Assembly: GCF_900177415.1 (NCBI RefSeq) | Contig: NZ_FXAF01000006.1 | Location: 2,024,715 to 2,088,714, forward strand | Source: Xaviernesmea oryzae | Lineage (GTDB): Bacteria; Pseudomonadota; Alphaproteobacteria; Rhizobiales; Rhizobiaceae | Length of the DNA: 64,000 bases | Direction of reading: 5' to 3' | In this document: one piece after another, positions 8,984 to 18,238 of the stretch | Numbering within the stretch: the first letter of the stretch is position 1 | Layout: the number at the start of each line of letters is the position of its first letter | Program-made: the position numbers and the translations under genes | The notes under the pieces: generated by a model | Told to the model about the DNA's origin: nothing | What the model saw: the letters and a program-made list of their open reading frames with translations, nothing else | Database searches by the model: none

Positions 8984-9592
8984 ATGCTCTCCAGATACGA
9001 GGATCCGGCCTTCAAACACGCGACCACGCCCTTGCCGCGTTTCGGGGGAGCCACATTCGCTCTGCGCTTCCGCCTGATGCGCCTGGTCTGGATGACCGTC
9101 TGGCTTTTTCTCGCCTCGTGGACGCCGCCGCCATTTCGGCGCTGGCGCAATTTCCTGCTCCGGGCGTTTGGAGCACGGATCGATGCCACCGCGACCGTCC
9201 ATGCCAAGGCAGTGGTCTGGTGGCCGGGGCATCTGGTCATGGAGCGGTATGCTTCGATGGGACCGGGCGTGATCTGCTACGATGTCGATACGATCACGAT
9301 CCGCGAATTCGCCTCCGTCTCCCAGCGTTCGCATCTGTGCACCGGTTCGCACGATGTCCAGGACAGCGCGTTTCCCCTGACCATCCGCCCGATCACGATA
9401 GAGGCGAATGCCTGGGTTGCGGCGGAAGCTTTCGTGGGTCCCGGTGTCGTCGTGGGAGAGGGGGCCGTTCTGGGGGCCAGGGGTGTTGCCGCGAAATCCC
9501 TTGAACCATGGACGATCTATGTCGGCAATCCGGCGAGATCGGTCGGACGCCGGCGGCCGGAGGCGGCGGCCTCCAATGCGCTCAAGCGATAG
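8984..9592 (+). CDS. WcaF-type left-handed beta-helix acetyltransferase
   Basis: The 202-residue protein is predicted to O-acetylate the polysaccharide or its precursor using acetyl-CoA. The N-terminus MLSRYEDPAFKHATTPLPRF and the hexapeptide-repeat C-terminus (WVAAEAFVGPGVVVGEGAVL and the closing VGNPARS) match colanic-acid-type acetyltransferases. GGAGGATAGG precedes the ATG at 8984. Its last 76 bases overlap, tail to tail, the 3' end of the glycosyltransferase gene on the opposite strand, so the C-terminal ends of both proteins are encoded by the same DNA. Confidence 0.85.
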   Translation: MLSRYEDPAFKHATTPLPRFGGATFALRFRLMRLVWMTVWLFLASWTPPPFRRWRNFLLRAFGARIDATATVHAKAVVWWPGHLVMERYASMGPGVICYDVDTITIREFASVSQRSHLCTGSHDVQDSAFPLTIRPITIEANAWVAAEAFVGPGVVVGEGAVLGARGVAAKSLEPWTIYVGNPARSVGRRRPEAAASNALKR

Positions 9593-10731
9593 TTCTGGAG
9601 GGTCTTGTCGGCGATAGCGGGCCAGGTGAACTTTTCCAGAACCAGCCGCCGTCCATTCTGCCCCATGGATTGCGCCCGAGCGCGATCCTTCAGGATCGCC
9701 GTCAAGGCTTCTGCCACCTTCACGGAATCGAGCGGGACGACGATCCCGGCATCGTCCGTGGCTACTTCCGGAAAATGGCACTGATCCGTGATCACGACGG
9801 GGGTGCCGCAGGCAAGCGCTTCGGTGATCGCCATGCTGAAGCCCTCCTGCCGGCTCGGTAGGCAGAAGCAGGCGGCGTCGACCATCGCTTCGGTCTTCAC
9901 CTGACCGTAGAGCGGGCCGGTAAGATACACCCTTTTCTCGATGCCGAGCTGCCGGACAAGCGACATGAAATCGCCTTCCGCTCCACCCGGCGGACCCGCA
10001 ACGACCAGATCGACATCGGGATGCATCTGGCCGATCTCCGCGAAAGCCCTGGCCAGTATATCCAGGCCTTTCTTGACATGCAGGCGGGACAGGAAAAGGA
10101 CGTAACGCCGGTCTGGCGGAATGCCGATCCGCGAGCGGAAAAGCCCCGCAGGCGGAAGAGGATCGAATTCCTCCGCGAATACCCCGTTGGGAATGATGCG
10201 GTTCGGCGCCTTGAAGTCGAGCGGTTCGACGGCCTTGGCTTCATCGACATTCAGGAGGTGGAGGAAGGCCGCATCGTTCAGCATCCCTTTATAGCAAAGG
10301 CGCAGGGCGATCTTCTTCTTCCAAGATTTCTGTTCGAGGCTCCAATGGTCGAGCATCCCGGCAGGGCAGATGCAGTAGGGGATTTTCTCCGCCCTGGCGT
10401 GCTTTGAGGCGTAGAGGAGGAAGGGCTCCCAGACCCCATGGATATGCATGAAGGACGCCTGCTTGAGAACCTCGCGAAGCATCCGCCGGCCGTTGAAGCA
10501 AAAGAGCGCCTCCATCCTGCCGGCATCCGGGAGGATATGCCAGTGGATTTCGGAAAAACCGGGTATGCTTCGCCCGATCTCCATCACCTGCGCGTTCACG
10601 GCGGCATTTCCATAGGTGATGATGTGGACATCGAGCCCCAGAGCGCCTTGCGCGGCGGCAATGCGCATCGCGACGGCCTGCAGGCCGCCGTTCTTCGGGT
10701 CGATCGATGCGATCACATGCACGATCTTCAT
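9517..10731 (-). CDS. GT4-family glycosyltransferase
   Basis: This 404-residue GT-B enzyme begins MKIVHVIASIDPKNGGLQAV, the GG loop of the acceptor half. It then has VLFLSRLHVKKGLDILARAF and the donor-site sequence QEGFSMAITEALACGTPVVI. It ends a three-gene minus-strand unit with the genes starting at 12020 and 13273, each pair sharing an ATGA overlap. The tail (AASGRRRPTDLAGLPT) lies inside the convergent acetyltransferase gene. It probably adds one sugar to the repeat unit; donor and acceptor are not predictable. Confidence 0.9.
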   Translation of the reverse strand: MKIVHVIASIDPKNGGLQAVAMRIAAAQGALGLDVHIITYGNAAVNAQVMEIGRSIPGFSEIHWHILPDAGRMEALFCFNGRRMLREVLKQASFMHIHGVWEPFLLYASKHARAEKIPYCICPAGMLDHWSLEQKSWKKKIALRLCYKGMLNDAAFLHLLNVDEAKAVEPLDFKAPNRIIPNGVFAEEFDPLPPAGLFRSRIGIPPDRRYVLFLSRLHVKKGLDILARAFAEIGQMHPDVDLVVAGPPGGAEGDFMSLVRQLGIEKRVYLTGPLYGQVKTEAMVDAACFCLPSRQEGFSMAITEALACGTPVVITDQCHFPEVATDDAGIVVPLDSVKVAEALTAILKDRARAQSMGQNGRRLVLEKFTWPAIADKTLQNYRLSALEAAASGRRRPTDLAGLPT

Positions 10732-12020
10732 CAGAGAATCCGCCGCTGGTTTTGCGTATCAGGGAATGTGTAGACCTTGGCCGGAGCGGCTGACCGGCTT
10801 GCGTTCGCATTCGACAGAGCCGCCAGCAACCGCTTCCCGTAAGCTTCGACCGTGAAGTCGGCAGCGCGAGCCGAGGCATGGGCGGACATCGACCGGCGCA
10901 GCCCGTCGTCTGCGGCGAGGCGCTCCACCGCCAGGGCGATGGCCTCCGCGTCGCAAATGGGAACGATGAAACCGTCGATGCCGTCGCGCACCACCGTGCC
11001 GGTGTTTTCCGTGGTGATGACGGGCAATCCGGCGGCGAGCGCTTCATAGACGGCAGTCGCCGATCCTTCGCAAAGCGACGGCAGGAGGAAGACGTCGGCC
11101 CAGCGAAATTCCTCGGCGATCTGGGTTCGCGGAACGATGCCCCGCAGGTCCACCCATTGCGAAATCTCCTGCCGGGCACTTTCGGAAATGCTGAGGCGTC
11201 CCGCCATGCGAAATGTCGCGGCACCACCTACCAGCCGTGCTGCCTCGGCGACATAGGGAGAGCCTTTGCGTATGCCGACCTCGCCGACGGTGAGGACCCT
11301 GAGGGGACCGGGCGGGCGGGCCTTCCGGTCGATCGTGAAAGCCGGGTTGACGCCATAGGGCACCACGACGCAGCGTTCCCCGGGCCCCCCGCAGGCGATG
11401 ACGTGCTGTCGGACGAAATCCGAGGGGCAGACGATATAATCCGCCAGAGCCCATTCCGCCTTTTCGCGATTGGCGAATACGCGGGCATGCGGATTGGAGC
11501 GCGGCAGGCCCGCCCAGGCCGGAAAGCGCTGCATCTCGCGGTCCATGAGCATTTCCACCACATCGCGCGGAGCGATCATCTGTTCGACCGCCGTCCACAG
11601 CCCCCGCCGTTTGGCCGCGTGCATCTGTTCGAGGGCGTCGCCGCTGAAGGCATACAGGCCCGACGCATCGTGAAATCCACTTTGCGCGACCATCCGCGAG
11701 AAGATCGATCCCGCCCACACCGCGTGAGCCGTCTCTTCGATGACATCCCTGACCTGCATCCTGCGGAGGGCCGAGCGGATTCCGAAGCTGGAAAAGACCG
11801 TCGTAAGCTCGCCCGGCACACCCTTGGGACGGCGCCCTGCGAGGCGCTTGACCGGTGCCGGAAAGAGGGCGGGCGGCAGGGAGCCGACGATCCTCGGCCA
11901 GCCCTTCGTCGCGCAGATATCGGTGTAGAAATGGGCGAGCCGGCCGTGAGAGGCGAATATTCTGGGCACGGCATAGTGCATGCGGGCGCCGAGCTGGCTG
12001 ACGACGACCTTTCCGTTCAT
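10731..12020 (-). CDS. Glycosyltransferase (GT-B fold)
   Basis: The 429-residue product starts at the ATG at 12018-12020 (MNGKVVVSQLGARMHYAVPR), which overlaps the stop of the upstream gene. The frame is open much further upstream but that part lies inside the previous gene and is not coding. The C-terminal half carries VLTVGEVGIRKGSPYVAEAA and SLCEGSATAVYEALAAGLPV, the donor-binding E-x7-E pattern of GT4. The N-terminal half is less typical, with a long helical insert around residues 80-180. It is the middle gene of the three-gene glycosyltransferase unit. Confidence 0.85.
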   Translation of the reverse strand: MNGKVVVSQLGARMHYAVPRIFASHGRLAHFYTDICATKGWPRIVGSLPPALFPAPVKRLAGRRPKGVPGELTTVFSSFGIRSALRRMQVRDVIEETAHAVWAGSIFSRMVAQSGFHDASGLYAFSGDALEQMHAAKRRGLWTAVEQMIAPRDVVEMLMDREMQRFPAWAGLPRSNPHARVFANREKAEWALADYIVCPSDFVRQHVIACGGPGERCVVVPYGVNPAFTIDRKARPPGPLRVLTVGEVGIRKGSPYVAEAARLVGGAATFRMAGRLSISESARQEISQWVDLRGIVPRTQIAEEFRWADVFLLPSLCEGSATAVYEALAAGLPVITTENTGTVVRDGIDGFIVPICDAEAIALAVERLAADDGLRRSMSAHASARAADFTVEAYGKRLLAALSNANASRSAAPAKVYTFPDTQNQRRIL

Positions 12021-13273
12021 GGCGAGATACCTTGGGGGAGGGGCGAGACGGTCGGCGTGGCGCTCTGAAGCCGCGTGATCAACGTGCACCAGGCGTCGAC
12101 GGCCTTCTCGCGCGAATACTCCGTCGTGAGGAGCTGGCGCGCTCTCTGCCCCATTTCGGCGCGGATTTCGGGTTTGTCCCGCATCTCGCATATGGTCGTC
12201 ACGAGGTCGTCGACCGCACCGATCGGAACGCTCCTCCCGCACCCGGTCGCGGCGAGCACGCGCGGCACTTCGCCATCCGGATCTCCGATGAAGATCGTGG
12301 GGCGGCCGGCGGCGAGAATGCCGTAGAACTTGCTGGGAATGATGCAATGCTCGAGCTCCGGCAGCAGCGACACGAGGTGCACATCGGCGGCGCTCAGGCT
12401 TTCGGACAGGTTCGCGAGCGGCTGCAGGGGCTTGAAGACGACGTTGTCGAGATCGAGCAGCCGCGCCGTTTCCGTAACCGCCGCATGCTGATGCCCGCCT
12501 CCGATCAGGAGAAAGCGGATATCGGCACGGTCCTTCAACCGCTGGGCGGCCTTGAGGAGGGTCTGGAATTCATGGGCTCTTCCGAAATTGCCGGAATAGC
12601 CGACCACGAAGGTGTCGTTCAGCCCCCATTGGGCCCGCAGACTGTTCCGGTCGGGCGGCACCGGGTAGATTTCTTCCTGATCGGACCAGTGATGCATCAC
12701 GATCAGCTGGCTTCGCGGCAGCCCCTGCCGCTCGAGATAGGCCGCCATCTTGCCCGTCGGGCAGACCGCTATTCCCGGCGACTTCAGCGACCAGTTGCGC
12801 GCCTTCTGAGCCAATCGGGCGGGCAGCCGCCAGTGCCGGAAGAAACCGAGCTCGACCGCCGTTTCCGGAAACAGGTCCATGATCCAGTTCACCATCGTGG
12901 CGCCTTTCAGCCGCAATGCGATCGCACTCGTCACCGACAGGAACGGGGGATCGGTGCACACAATGGCCAGGTCCTCCGCCGACACGTTCCTCAGCAGCCA
13001 GAAGAACGCGAAGAGGTGAAAGCAAAGGTAGTCGACTGCCCTGCCCATCACCGTGTGCCGGCCGAAGCGGGGTGAGGTGAGACGCTTCACCCGCACGCCC
13101 GTGGCGACCTCTTCCGCAGGCAGGACGATGTTGCGCTGGTTATGGATTTCGCGGCTGGCCAAAGCCGTCACGTTGAACCCGCGCTGAACCAGCGCGAGAG
13201 CGATCGACGTGGTCATTCGGCTGGTTGCCGATTGATCCGGGAAGAAATAGCGGTTTACCAAAATAAGCTTCAT
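12017..13273 (-). CDS. WbuB/WcaI-like GT4 glycosyltransferase
   Basis: This 418-residue GT-B protein begins MKLILVNRYFFPDQSATSRM, typical of the WcaI/WbuB group. It continues with AIVCTDPPFLSVTSAIALRL, FVVGYSGNFGRAHEFQTLLK and a C-terminal IIPSKFYGILAAGRPTIFIG, in which the usual E of the donor motif is replaced by a shorter SKxY form common in this group. It is the first gene of the minus-strand three-gene unit; its promoter should lie in 13274-13497. Confidence 0.86.
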   Translation of the reverse strand: MKLILVNRYFFPDQSATSRMTTSIALALVQRGFNVTALASREIHNQRNIVLPAEEVATGVRVKRLTSPRFGRHTVMGRAVDYLCFHLFAFFWLLRNVSAEDLAIVCTDPPFLSVTSAIALRLKGATMVNWIMDLFPETAVELGFFRHWRLPARLAQKARNWSLKSPGIAVCPTGKMAAYLERQGLPRSQLIVMHHWSDQEEIYPVPPDRNSLRAQWGLNDTFVVGYSGNFGRAHEFQTLLKAAQRLKDRADIRFLLIGGGHQHAAVTETARLLDLDNVVFKPLQPLANLSESLSAADVHLVSLLPELEHCIIPSKFYGILAAGRPTIFIGDPDGEVPRVLAATGCGRSVPIGAVDDLVTTICEMRDKPEIRAEMGQRARQLLTTEYSREKAVDAWCTLITRLQSATPTVSPLPQGISP

Positions 13274-13497
13274 GCCATCTCCCCGCGCCGTGCCGGCTCA
13301 ACGCGGCAATCTTGGCAAGGCGGAGTAAGACCGCAAGCTGATCGAAGGTGATAGAACGGGCCCGATCATACCTATTGCGATCAGCCTGAGGGTATTGGCA
13401 CCCTTAACCTTCCGTTCGCCCGCGCAATTCCTCGCTGCGCTCGGTTGATCCGGAGGCGATTGTCGAGGGATGAGCGCCTGAAGCCATGGTGGCGTTA

Positions 13498-14160
13498 CTA
13501 CTGCCGTTCCGCTTTGAGAAACGCTTCGAAGATCACGCGATGCCCGGCGTCGTTCGGATGGGTGAGATCGGATGAGGCGAGCGCCCCGTCGCCATGCGTC
13601 TTCATCTGCTCGTAGACCGGAGCGTAGTGAACATGGAAGGTCGCGGCCAGTTTCCGGACGGCTTCGACATAGTCTTCGAAACCTTGCCGGGTCTGGCCGG
13701 TGAAGCCGGGGCTGCCGGTGGAAAAGCCCGCATCGGGAATATAGGGCGGGCTGCCGATCGCGATCCGTTCGGCATGGCCGGCGGCGATAAGGGCCTGCAG
13801 GAGCCGTGTATAGTCGCGGACGAAGCCGGCGACGTTCATCGTTTCTGGCGCCGCCGTATAGCGCGCATCGTTGTAGCCGTAGAGGATGAGGATCGCGTCA
13901 CGATGCGGCGCATCGAGAAGCGTTCTGGCAAAGCGGCTTACGCCGTTGTCCGGCCGCGGCTTTCCGTCCGCGAGGCGTGAACCCTGCAGGACCGTGCCCG
14001 GAATCGCATGATTGCGGATCGGAAAACCGTCCGTCGCCGCTGCGAACAAGGCCGGCCAGGCGAGGTGGGGCCGGCTGGCATTGAAGCCTGCCGTGATGCT
14101 GTCGCCGAATACCCGGATGCCTGAAATCCCCAGCGTTTTCAAATGCTCCCCCAGTGCCAT
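13498..14160 (-). CDS. SGNH/GDSL-family hydrolase
   Basis: The 220-residue protein shows the SGNH blocks in order: block I VFGDSITAGFN (Ser nucleophile near residue 21), block III LYGYNDAR, and block V SDLTHPNDAGH with the catalytic Asp and His. There is no signal peptide, so it acts in the cytoplasm, probably as an esterase or deacetylase of a sugar or small acyl compound. It is transcribed away from the lacI-type gene and shares its control region, so it probably belongs to the same sugar regulon. Confidence 0.86.
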   Translation of the reverse strand: MALGEHLKTLGISGIRVFGDSITAGFNASRPHLAWPALFAAATDGFPIRNHAIPGTVLQGSRLADGKPRPDNGVSRFARTLLDAPHRDAILILYGYNDARYTAAPETMNVAGFVRDYTRLLQALIAAGHAERIAIGSPPYIPDAGFSTGSPGFTGQTRQGFEDYVEAVRKLAATFHVHYAPVYEQMKTHGDGALASSDLTHPNDAGHRVIFEAFLKAERQ

Positions 14161-14181
14161 CGACTTTCCTTCATTTCCCGC

Positions 14182-14210
14182 TTGACAGCGGCCGGCCCGA
14201 TCTTGTTAAT
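14182..14210 (+). promoter_or_regulatory. Predicted sigma-70 promoter of the lacI-led operon
   Basis: TTGACA at 14182-14187 is followed after 17 bases by GTTAAT at 14205-14210, about 55 bases before the GTG start of the LacI-type gene. The -10 overlaps the first operator palindrome. Confidence 0.6.
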
Positions 14211-14239
14211 ACGTATTAGCTGCTAATGCGCATTAGCAG
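14207..14239. promoter_or_regulatory. Twin palindromic operators for the LacI-type regulator
   Basis: Two perfect palindromes lie end to end: TAATACGTATTA at 14207-14218 and CTGCTAATGCGCATTAGCAG at 14220-14239. The first covers the -10 and the second covers the likely transcription start. LacI-family proteins bind such symmetric A/T-flanked CG sites, so autoregulation of the whole operon and perhaps of the divergent SGNH gene is expected. Confidence 0.7.
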
Positions 14240-14265
14240 TCAAGAGGAGATCAGGAGGACATTGC

Positions 14266-15297
14266 GTGGCAGGCCCCAAGCGCTTGACTCAGCACGACAT
14301 TGCGAAACTGGCCGGCGTCAGCCAGGCGACCGTTTCGCTTGTGCTGAACGGCGCTCCGACAGCTCTTGCGCGCATCCCTCAGGAAACCCGCGAACGGGTC
14401 CAGCATGTCATCCGCACGACCGGTTATGTGGCGGATCCGATCGCCCGGCGCATGGCCAAGGGGCTCAACCGCATTCTCGGCGTCTTCACCTACGAGCCGG
14501 CTTTCCCGAGCGAGCAGGCGGATTTCTTCACGCCCTTCCTGCTCGGCATCGAGGAGGAGGCGCAGGCCCAGAACTACGACCTTCTGCTTTTGACCGGTGC
14601 CGGCGTCGGCAAGGATCGGAAGATTTTCGCCGATGGCAACCGGCTTCGCATCGCCGACGGCTGCCTGGTGCTCGGCCGCGAATTCGATCGGGCGGAGCTC
14701 AAGCGGCTGGTTCTGGGCGACTATCCTTTCGTGGCGATCGGCCGGCGCGAGGACGCTGGCGAACCCGTTCCTTACGTCGGCGGCGACTACACAAGCGGCA
14801 CCCGCGCGCTGGTGGAAAAGGCACGGGGGCTTGGGCATGAGAAGCTCGCCTATATAGGTCCTTCAGGCCCGGCCGAGTCCATCGCCGATCGCTGGAATGG
14901 ATTTTCCGCGGCGGCACGGGATGGTGCCGAACCGGTTCTCCATATCGATGCCGTCGACCGGCCGGCCGGCGAAATCCTCGATGCGCTTTTCGCCAGCGGC
15001 GCCACCGCGGCCTTCTTTGTCGAGCTTGCCGATGCGGTGCGCGTGGAAGTCGCCGCCCGCGAACGCGGCCTGTCTCTCCCCGGTGACTTTTCCGCCGTGG
15101 TGCTCGGCAGCCATATCCGCGCCGAACGCAGCCATGTGCAGTTCACCTCCTTCAACATTCCCCGAGAGGAGATGGGCCGGCAGGCGACCGCCATGCTGGT
15201 GCGCCGCATCGAGGGCGCAGCTCCCGTCGAACAGATTCTTCTGACCTGTGAACCGGTCGAGGGCGAGACCCTCGGTCCTGCAAAGAAACGGACATAA
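14266..15297 (+). CDS. LacI-family transcriptional regulator
   Basis: The 343-residue protein has an N-terminal LacI helix-turn-helix (LTQHDIAKLAGVSQATVSLV, about residues 6-25), a hinge helix (IARRMAKGLNRILGVF) and a periplasmic-binding-like effector domain. Translation starts at GTG with AGGAGG upstream. It is the first gene of an operon running through the ABC importer to 21776, and the palindromes just upstream are its likely binding sites. The effector is probably the imported sugar or a derivative; its identity is unknown. Confidence 0.92.
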   Translation: MAGPKRLTQHDIAKLAGVSQATVSLVLNGAPTALARIPQETRERVQHVIRTTGYVADPIARRMAKGLNRILGVFTYEPAFPSEQADFFTPFLLGIEEEAQAQNYDLLLLTGAGVGKDRKIFADGNRLRIADGCLVLGREFDRAELKRLVLGDYPFVAIGRREDAGEPVPYVGGDYTSGTRALVEKARGLGHEKLAYIGPSGPAESIADRWNGFSAAARDGAEPVLHIDAVDRPAGEILDALFASGATAAFFVELADAVRVEVAARERGLSLPGDFSAVVLGSHIRAERSHVQFTSFNIPREEMGRQATAMLVRRIEGAAPVEQILLTCEPVEGETLGPAKKRT

Positions 15298-15301
15298 CGA
15301 C

Positions 15302-16912
15302 GTGAAAGAAATGCGAGCAGACATTCTGGTGGTGGGCGGCGGTCTCGGCGGCGTGGCGGCAGCGCTCGGGGCGTGCCGGGCAGGGCGCAGCGTCATCATG
15401 ACCGAAGAGTTCGACTGGATCGGCGGGCAGTCGACCAGCCAGGCCGTGCCCTCCGACGAGCATACCTGGGTCGAACAGTTCGGCATCACGCGTTCCTACC
15501 GGAAGCTGCGCAACGGCATCCGCCAGTACTACCGCGACAACTATCCGCTGACCGAAGGCGCCCGCGCCTGGGGCGACCTCAATCCCGGTGCCGGCTGGGT
15601 AAGCCGCATCTGCGCCGAACCGCGCGTCAGCCTGGCGGTCATGGAAGCCATGCTGATGCCATATCGCGGCGCCGGTCGCCTCAGGGTGCTGCAGCCGTAC
15701 CGGCCGGTGGCCGCCGATGTCGATGGAGAGACGGTGCGGTCCGTGACCGTCCGGCATCGCGACACCGGCAAGGAGATCGCGATTTCCGCCGATTACATCC
15801 TCGACGCGACCGAACTCGGCGACCTCTTGCCGATGACCGGCACGGAATACGTGAAGGGCTTCGAGGCGCAGTCCGATACTGGCGAGCCGAGCGCGCCTTC
15901 CGAGGCCCAGCCGGACAATGTCCAGGCGGTGTCGATCTGCTTTGCGATCGATCATGTGGACGGCGATCAGACGATCGACAAGCCGGAGAATTACGATTAC
16001 TGGCGCAAATACCAGCCGCATTTCTGGGGCGGCCCGCTGCTCGGCTTCACCGCTCCGCATCCGCGCACGCTGGAATTCACGACCCGCTCCTTCACGCCGA
16101 ACGTCGACGACGATCCGCTGGCTGTCGATGCCGACCAGCGCAAGGGCGGCGGCGACGAGAACCTCTGGCTCTTCCGCCGCATCGCGGCCCGCCGCAACTT
16201 CCAGCCCGGCTTCTATTCGTCCGACATCTGCTTCGTGAACTGGCCGATGATCGACTACATGGACGGCACGATCATCGACGTCTCCGAGGAGGAAAAGGCC
16301 AGGCACCTGAAGTCGGCGGCCGATCTTTCCTATTCGGTCTTCTACTGGCTGCAGACGGAAGCGCCTCGCATCGACGGTGGCCAGGGCTATCGCGGCCTCA
16401 GGCTCCGCGGCGACATCACCGGCACCGAGCACGGCCTCGCCATGGCGCCCTATATCCGTGAAAGCCGCCGCATCAAGCCGGTCACCCGCATCGTCGAGCA
16501 GGATCTCTCCTACGCCGTCAGGGGTGACAAGGGCGCGGTGAACTATCGCGACAGCGTCGGCATTGGCATGTACCGCATCGACCTGCATCCCTCGACCGGC
16601 GGCGACAACTATATCGACGTCCCGTCCTGCCCGTTCGAGATCCCGCTCGGCGCGCTTCTGCCGGAGCGGATGAAGAACCTCATTCCGGCCGGCAAGAACA
16701 TCGGCACGACCCACATCACCAACGGCTGCTACCGCCTGCATCCGGTCGAATGGAACATCGGCGAAGTGGCCGGCATGCTCGCGGCTTATTGCCTCGAAAA
16801 GGGTCTGAAGCCGCATCAGGTGCAGGCCGACGACAAGCATCTCAAGGACTTCCAGCAAGAACTCACCCGCGAAGGCATTGAAATCCGCTGGCCGGACGTT
16901 TCGGCATACTGA
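15302..16912 (+). CDS. FAD-dependent oxidoreductase (PF12831-like)
   Basis: This 536-residue protein begins, a few residues in, with the dinucleotide-binding loop ILVVGGGLGGVAAALGACRA, followed by EEFDWIGGQSTSQAVPSDEH, the WIGGQ motif of the FAD_oxidored family. A conserved C-terminal block is NLIPAGKNIGTTHITNGCYR. Family members oxidise sugars or amino-sugar-like compounds, or are uncharacterised. Start choice: GTG at 15302, four bases after the regulator; an ATG at 15311 is also possible. Its place between the regulator and the sugar importer suggests it performs the first catabolic oxidation of the imported substrate. Confidence 0.85.
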   Translation: MKEMRADILVVGGGLGGVAAALGACRAGRSVIMTEEFDWIGGQSTSQAVPSDEHTWVEQFGITRSYRKLRNGIRQYYRDNYPLTEGARAWGDLNPGAGWVSRICAEPRVSLAVMEAMLMPYRGAGRLRVLQPYRPVAADVDGETVRSVTVRHRDTGKEIAISADYILDATELGDLLPMTGTEYVKGFEAQSDTGEPSAPSEAQPDNVQAVSICFAIDHVDGDQTIDKPENYDYWRKYQPHFWGGPLLGFTAPHPRTLEFTTRSFTPNVDDDPLAVDADQRKGGGDENLWLFRRIAARRNFQPGFYSSDICFVNWPMIDYMDGTIIDVSEEEKARHLKSAADLSYSVFYWLQTEAPRIDGGQGYRGLRLRGDITGTEHGLAMAPYIRESRRIKPVTRIVEQDLSYAVRGDKGAVNYRDSVGIGMYRIDLHPSTGGDNYIDVPSCPFEIPLGALLPERMKNLIPAGKNIGTTHITNGCYRLHPVEWNIGEVAGMLAAYCLEKGLKPHQVQADDKHLKDFQQELTREGIEIRWPDVSAY

Positions 16913-16943
16913 TCAAGCACCAATCTTTGGAGGAGGAACGGGA

Positions 16944-18227
16944 ATGAACTATCATAAAGCCCTGAAATCGGCCGCAGCGGTGTTGGCGATCGCCGCACCG
17001 CTCGGCATCTTGGCCGTTGGGAACGGCGTCGCCCAAGCGCAGGATGCGGTCAATCTCCGCATGACCATCTGGAGCGCCAACGAGGCGCATCTGAAGCTCT
17101 TCAACGAGATTGCGGCGGGCTTCAAGAAGGACCACCCGAACGTCACGGTGACCTACGAGTCGCTGCCGTTCGACACGTACACGACGGCGCTCACCACCCA
17201 GATCGCCGGCGGCAATGCGCCGGACATGGCCTGGATCTTCGAGACGGCCGCCTATGACTTCGTCAATTCCGGCGCGCTCTACCCGCTCACCGACACCCTG
17301 AAGGCGGCGCAGGGCTACAATCTCGATGAGCTCAGTGCGACCGCGGCGGAGCGCTGGTCGAAGGACGGCACGCTCTATGCCTATCCGTTCTCGACCTCGC
17401 CGTTTGCGATGTTCGTCAACAACGACGTCATCAAGGCGGCCGGCGCCAAGACGCCGGCCGAACTCATCGCCGCAGGGCAGTGGGATTGGGATCATGCTAT
17501 CGAGACCGCTTCCGCGGTCGGCCAGACGGGAAAGGGCGGCCTGATCGTCCGCGACTTCAACTACCAGATCTGGCAGAACCTCGCCTCGATCTGGAACGGC
17601 TGGGGCGCTTCCCCCTGGAGCGCCGACGGCAAGACCTGCACGATGACCGAAAAGCCGATGGTCGACGCGCTCACCTTCATCCATGACGCGATCTTCAAGA
17701 AGAAGGCGATCCCCGGGCCCGGCGAGAACGTCGATTTCTTCGCGGGCAACGCGGCCATGACGATCACCCAGATCAGCCGCGCGTCGCTGCTGCCGAAGGA
17801 CAAGCCGTTTGCCTGGGATCTCGTGCCGCTGCCGAGGGGACCGGCCGGTGAATACGCGCTGATCGGCCAGGCCGGCATCGGCGTCATGCAGGCGGGCAAG
17901 AACGCCGAGACGGCGGCCGAATTCGTCGCTTACATGACGAACCCGGAAAACTCGGCGAAGCTCAGCCAGTTCTTCCCGTCCGCCCGCAAGTCGCTCTTGA
18001 ACGCCGAAGTGCTGAAGAAGACCAACCCGCTTCTGAGCCAGGATCAGATCGACAAGGTCGTCATCTCAGGCATCGCCACCGGCAAGGTCATTCCCGGCCA
18101 TACCGGCTTCGCGCAGATCCAGCAGACCGTGCGTTCCGGTCTCGACGCCGTCTGGCGTCCGGATGCGGATATCCCGGGCACGCTCCAGAAGATCTGCGGC
18201 CAGATCGGCCCGTTCCTGAAGCGCTGA
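16944..18227 (+). CDS. Sugar ABC transporter substrate-binding protein
   Basis: The 427-residue precursor has a Sec signal peptide (about 33 residues ending GNGVAQAQ). The mature protein is of the extracellular family 1 type: LRMTIWSANEAHLKLFNEIA, VTVTYESLPFDTYTTALTTQ, NAPDMAWIFE. GGAGGAGG precedes the ATG at 16944. It captures an oligosaccharide or sugar derivative in the periplasm for the permeases encoded next. Confidence 0.93.
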   Translation: MNYHKALKSAAAVLAIAAPLGILAVGNGVAQAQDAVNLRMTIWSANEAHLKLFNEIAAGFKKDHPNVTVTYESLPFDTYTTALTTQIAGGNAPDMAWIFETAAYDFVNSGALYPLTDTLKAAQGYNLDELSATAAERWSKDGTLYAYPFSTSPFAMFVNNDVIKAAGAKTPAELIAAGQWDWDHAIETASAVGQTGKGGLIVRDFNYQIWQNLASIWNGWGASPWSADGKTCTMTEKPMVDALTFIHDAIFKKKAIPGPGENVDFFAGNAAMTITQISRASLLPKDKPFAWDLVPLPRGPAGEYALIGQAGIGVMQAGKNAETAAEFVAYMTNPENSAKLSQFFPSARKSLLNAEVLKKTNPLLSQDQIDKVVISGIATGKVIPGHTGFAQIQQTVRSGLDAVWRPDADIPGTLQKICGQIGPFLKR

Positions 18228-18238
18228 AGGAGAACGAA

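Noticed and set aside
7630..9240. 536-codon minus-strand frame
   Set aside because: It covers the Wzy-like and acetyltransferase genes in antisense; no hydrophobic or family pattern.
15152..16858. 568-codon minus-strand frame
   Set aside because: It is the complement of the FAD-dependent oxidoreductase gene, which has a clear dinucleotide-binding motif.
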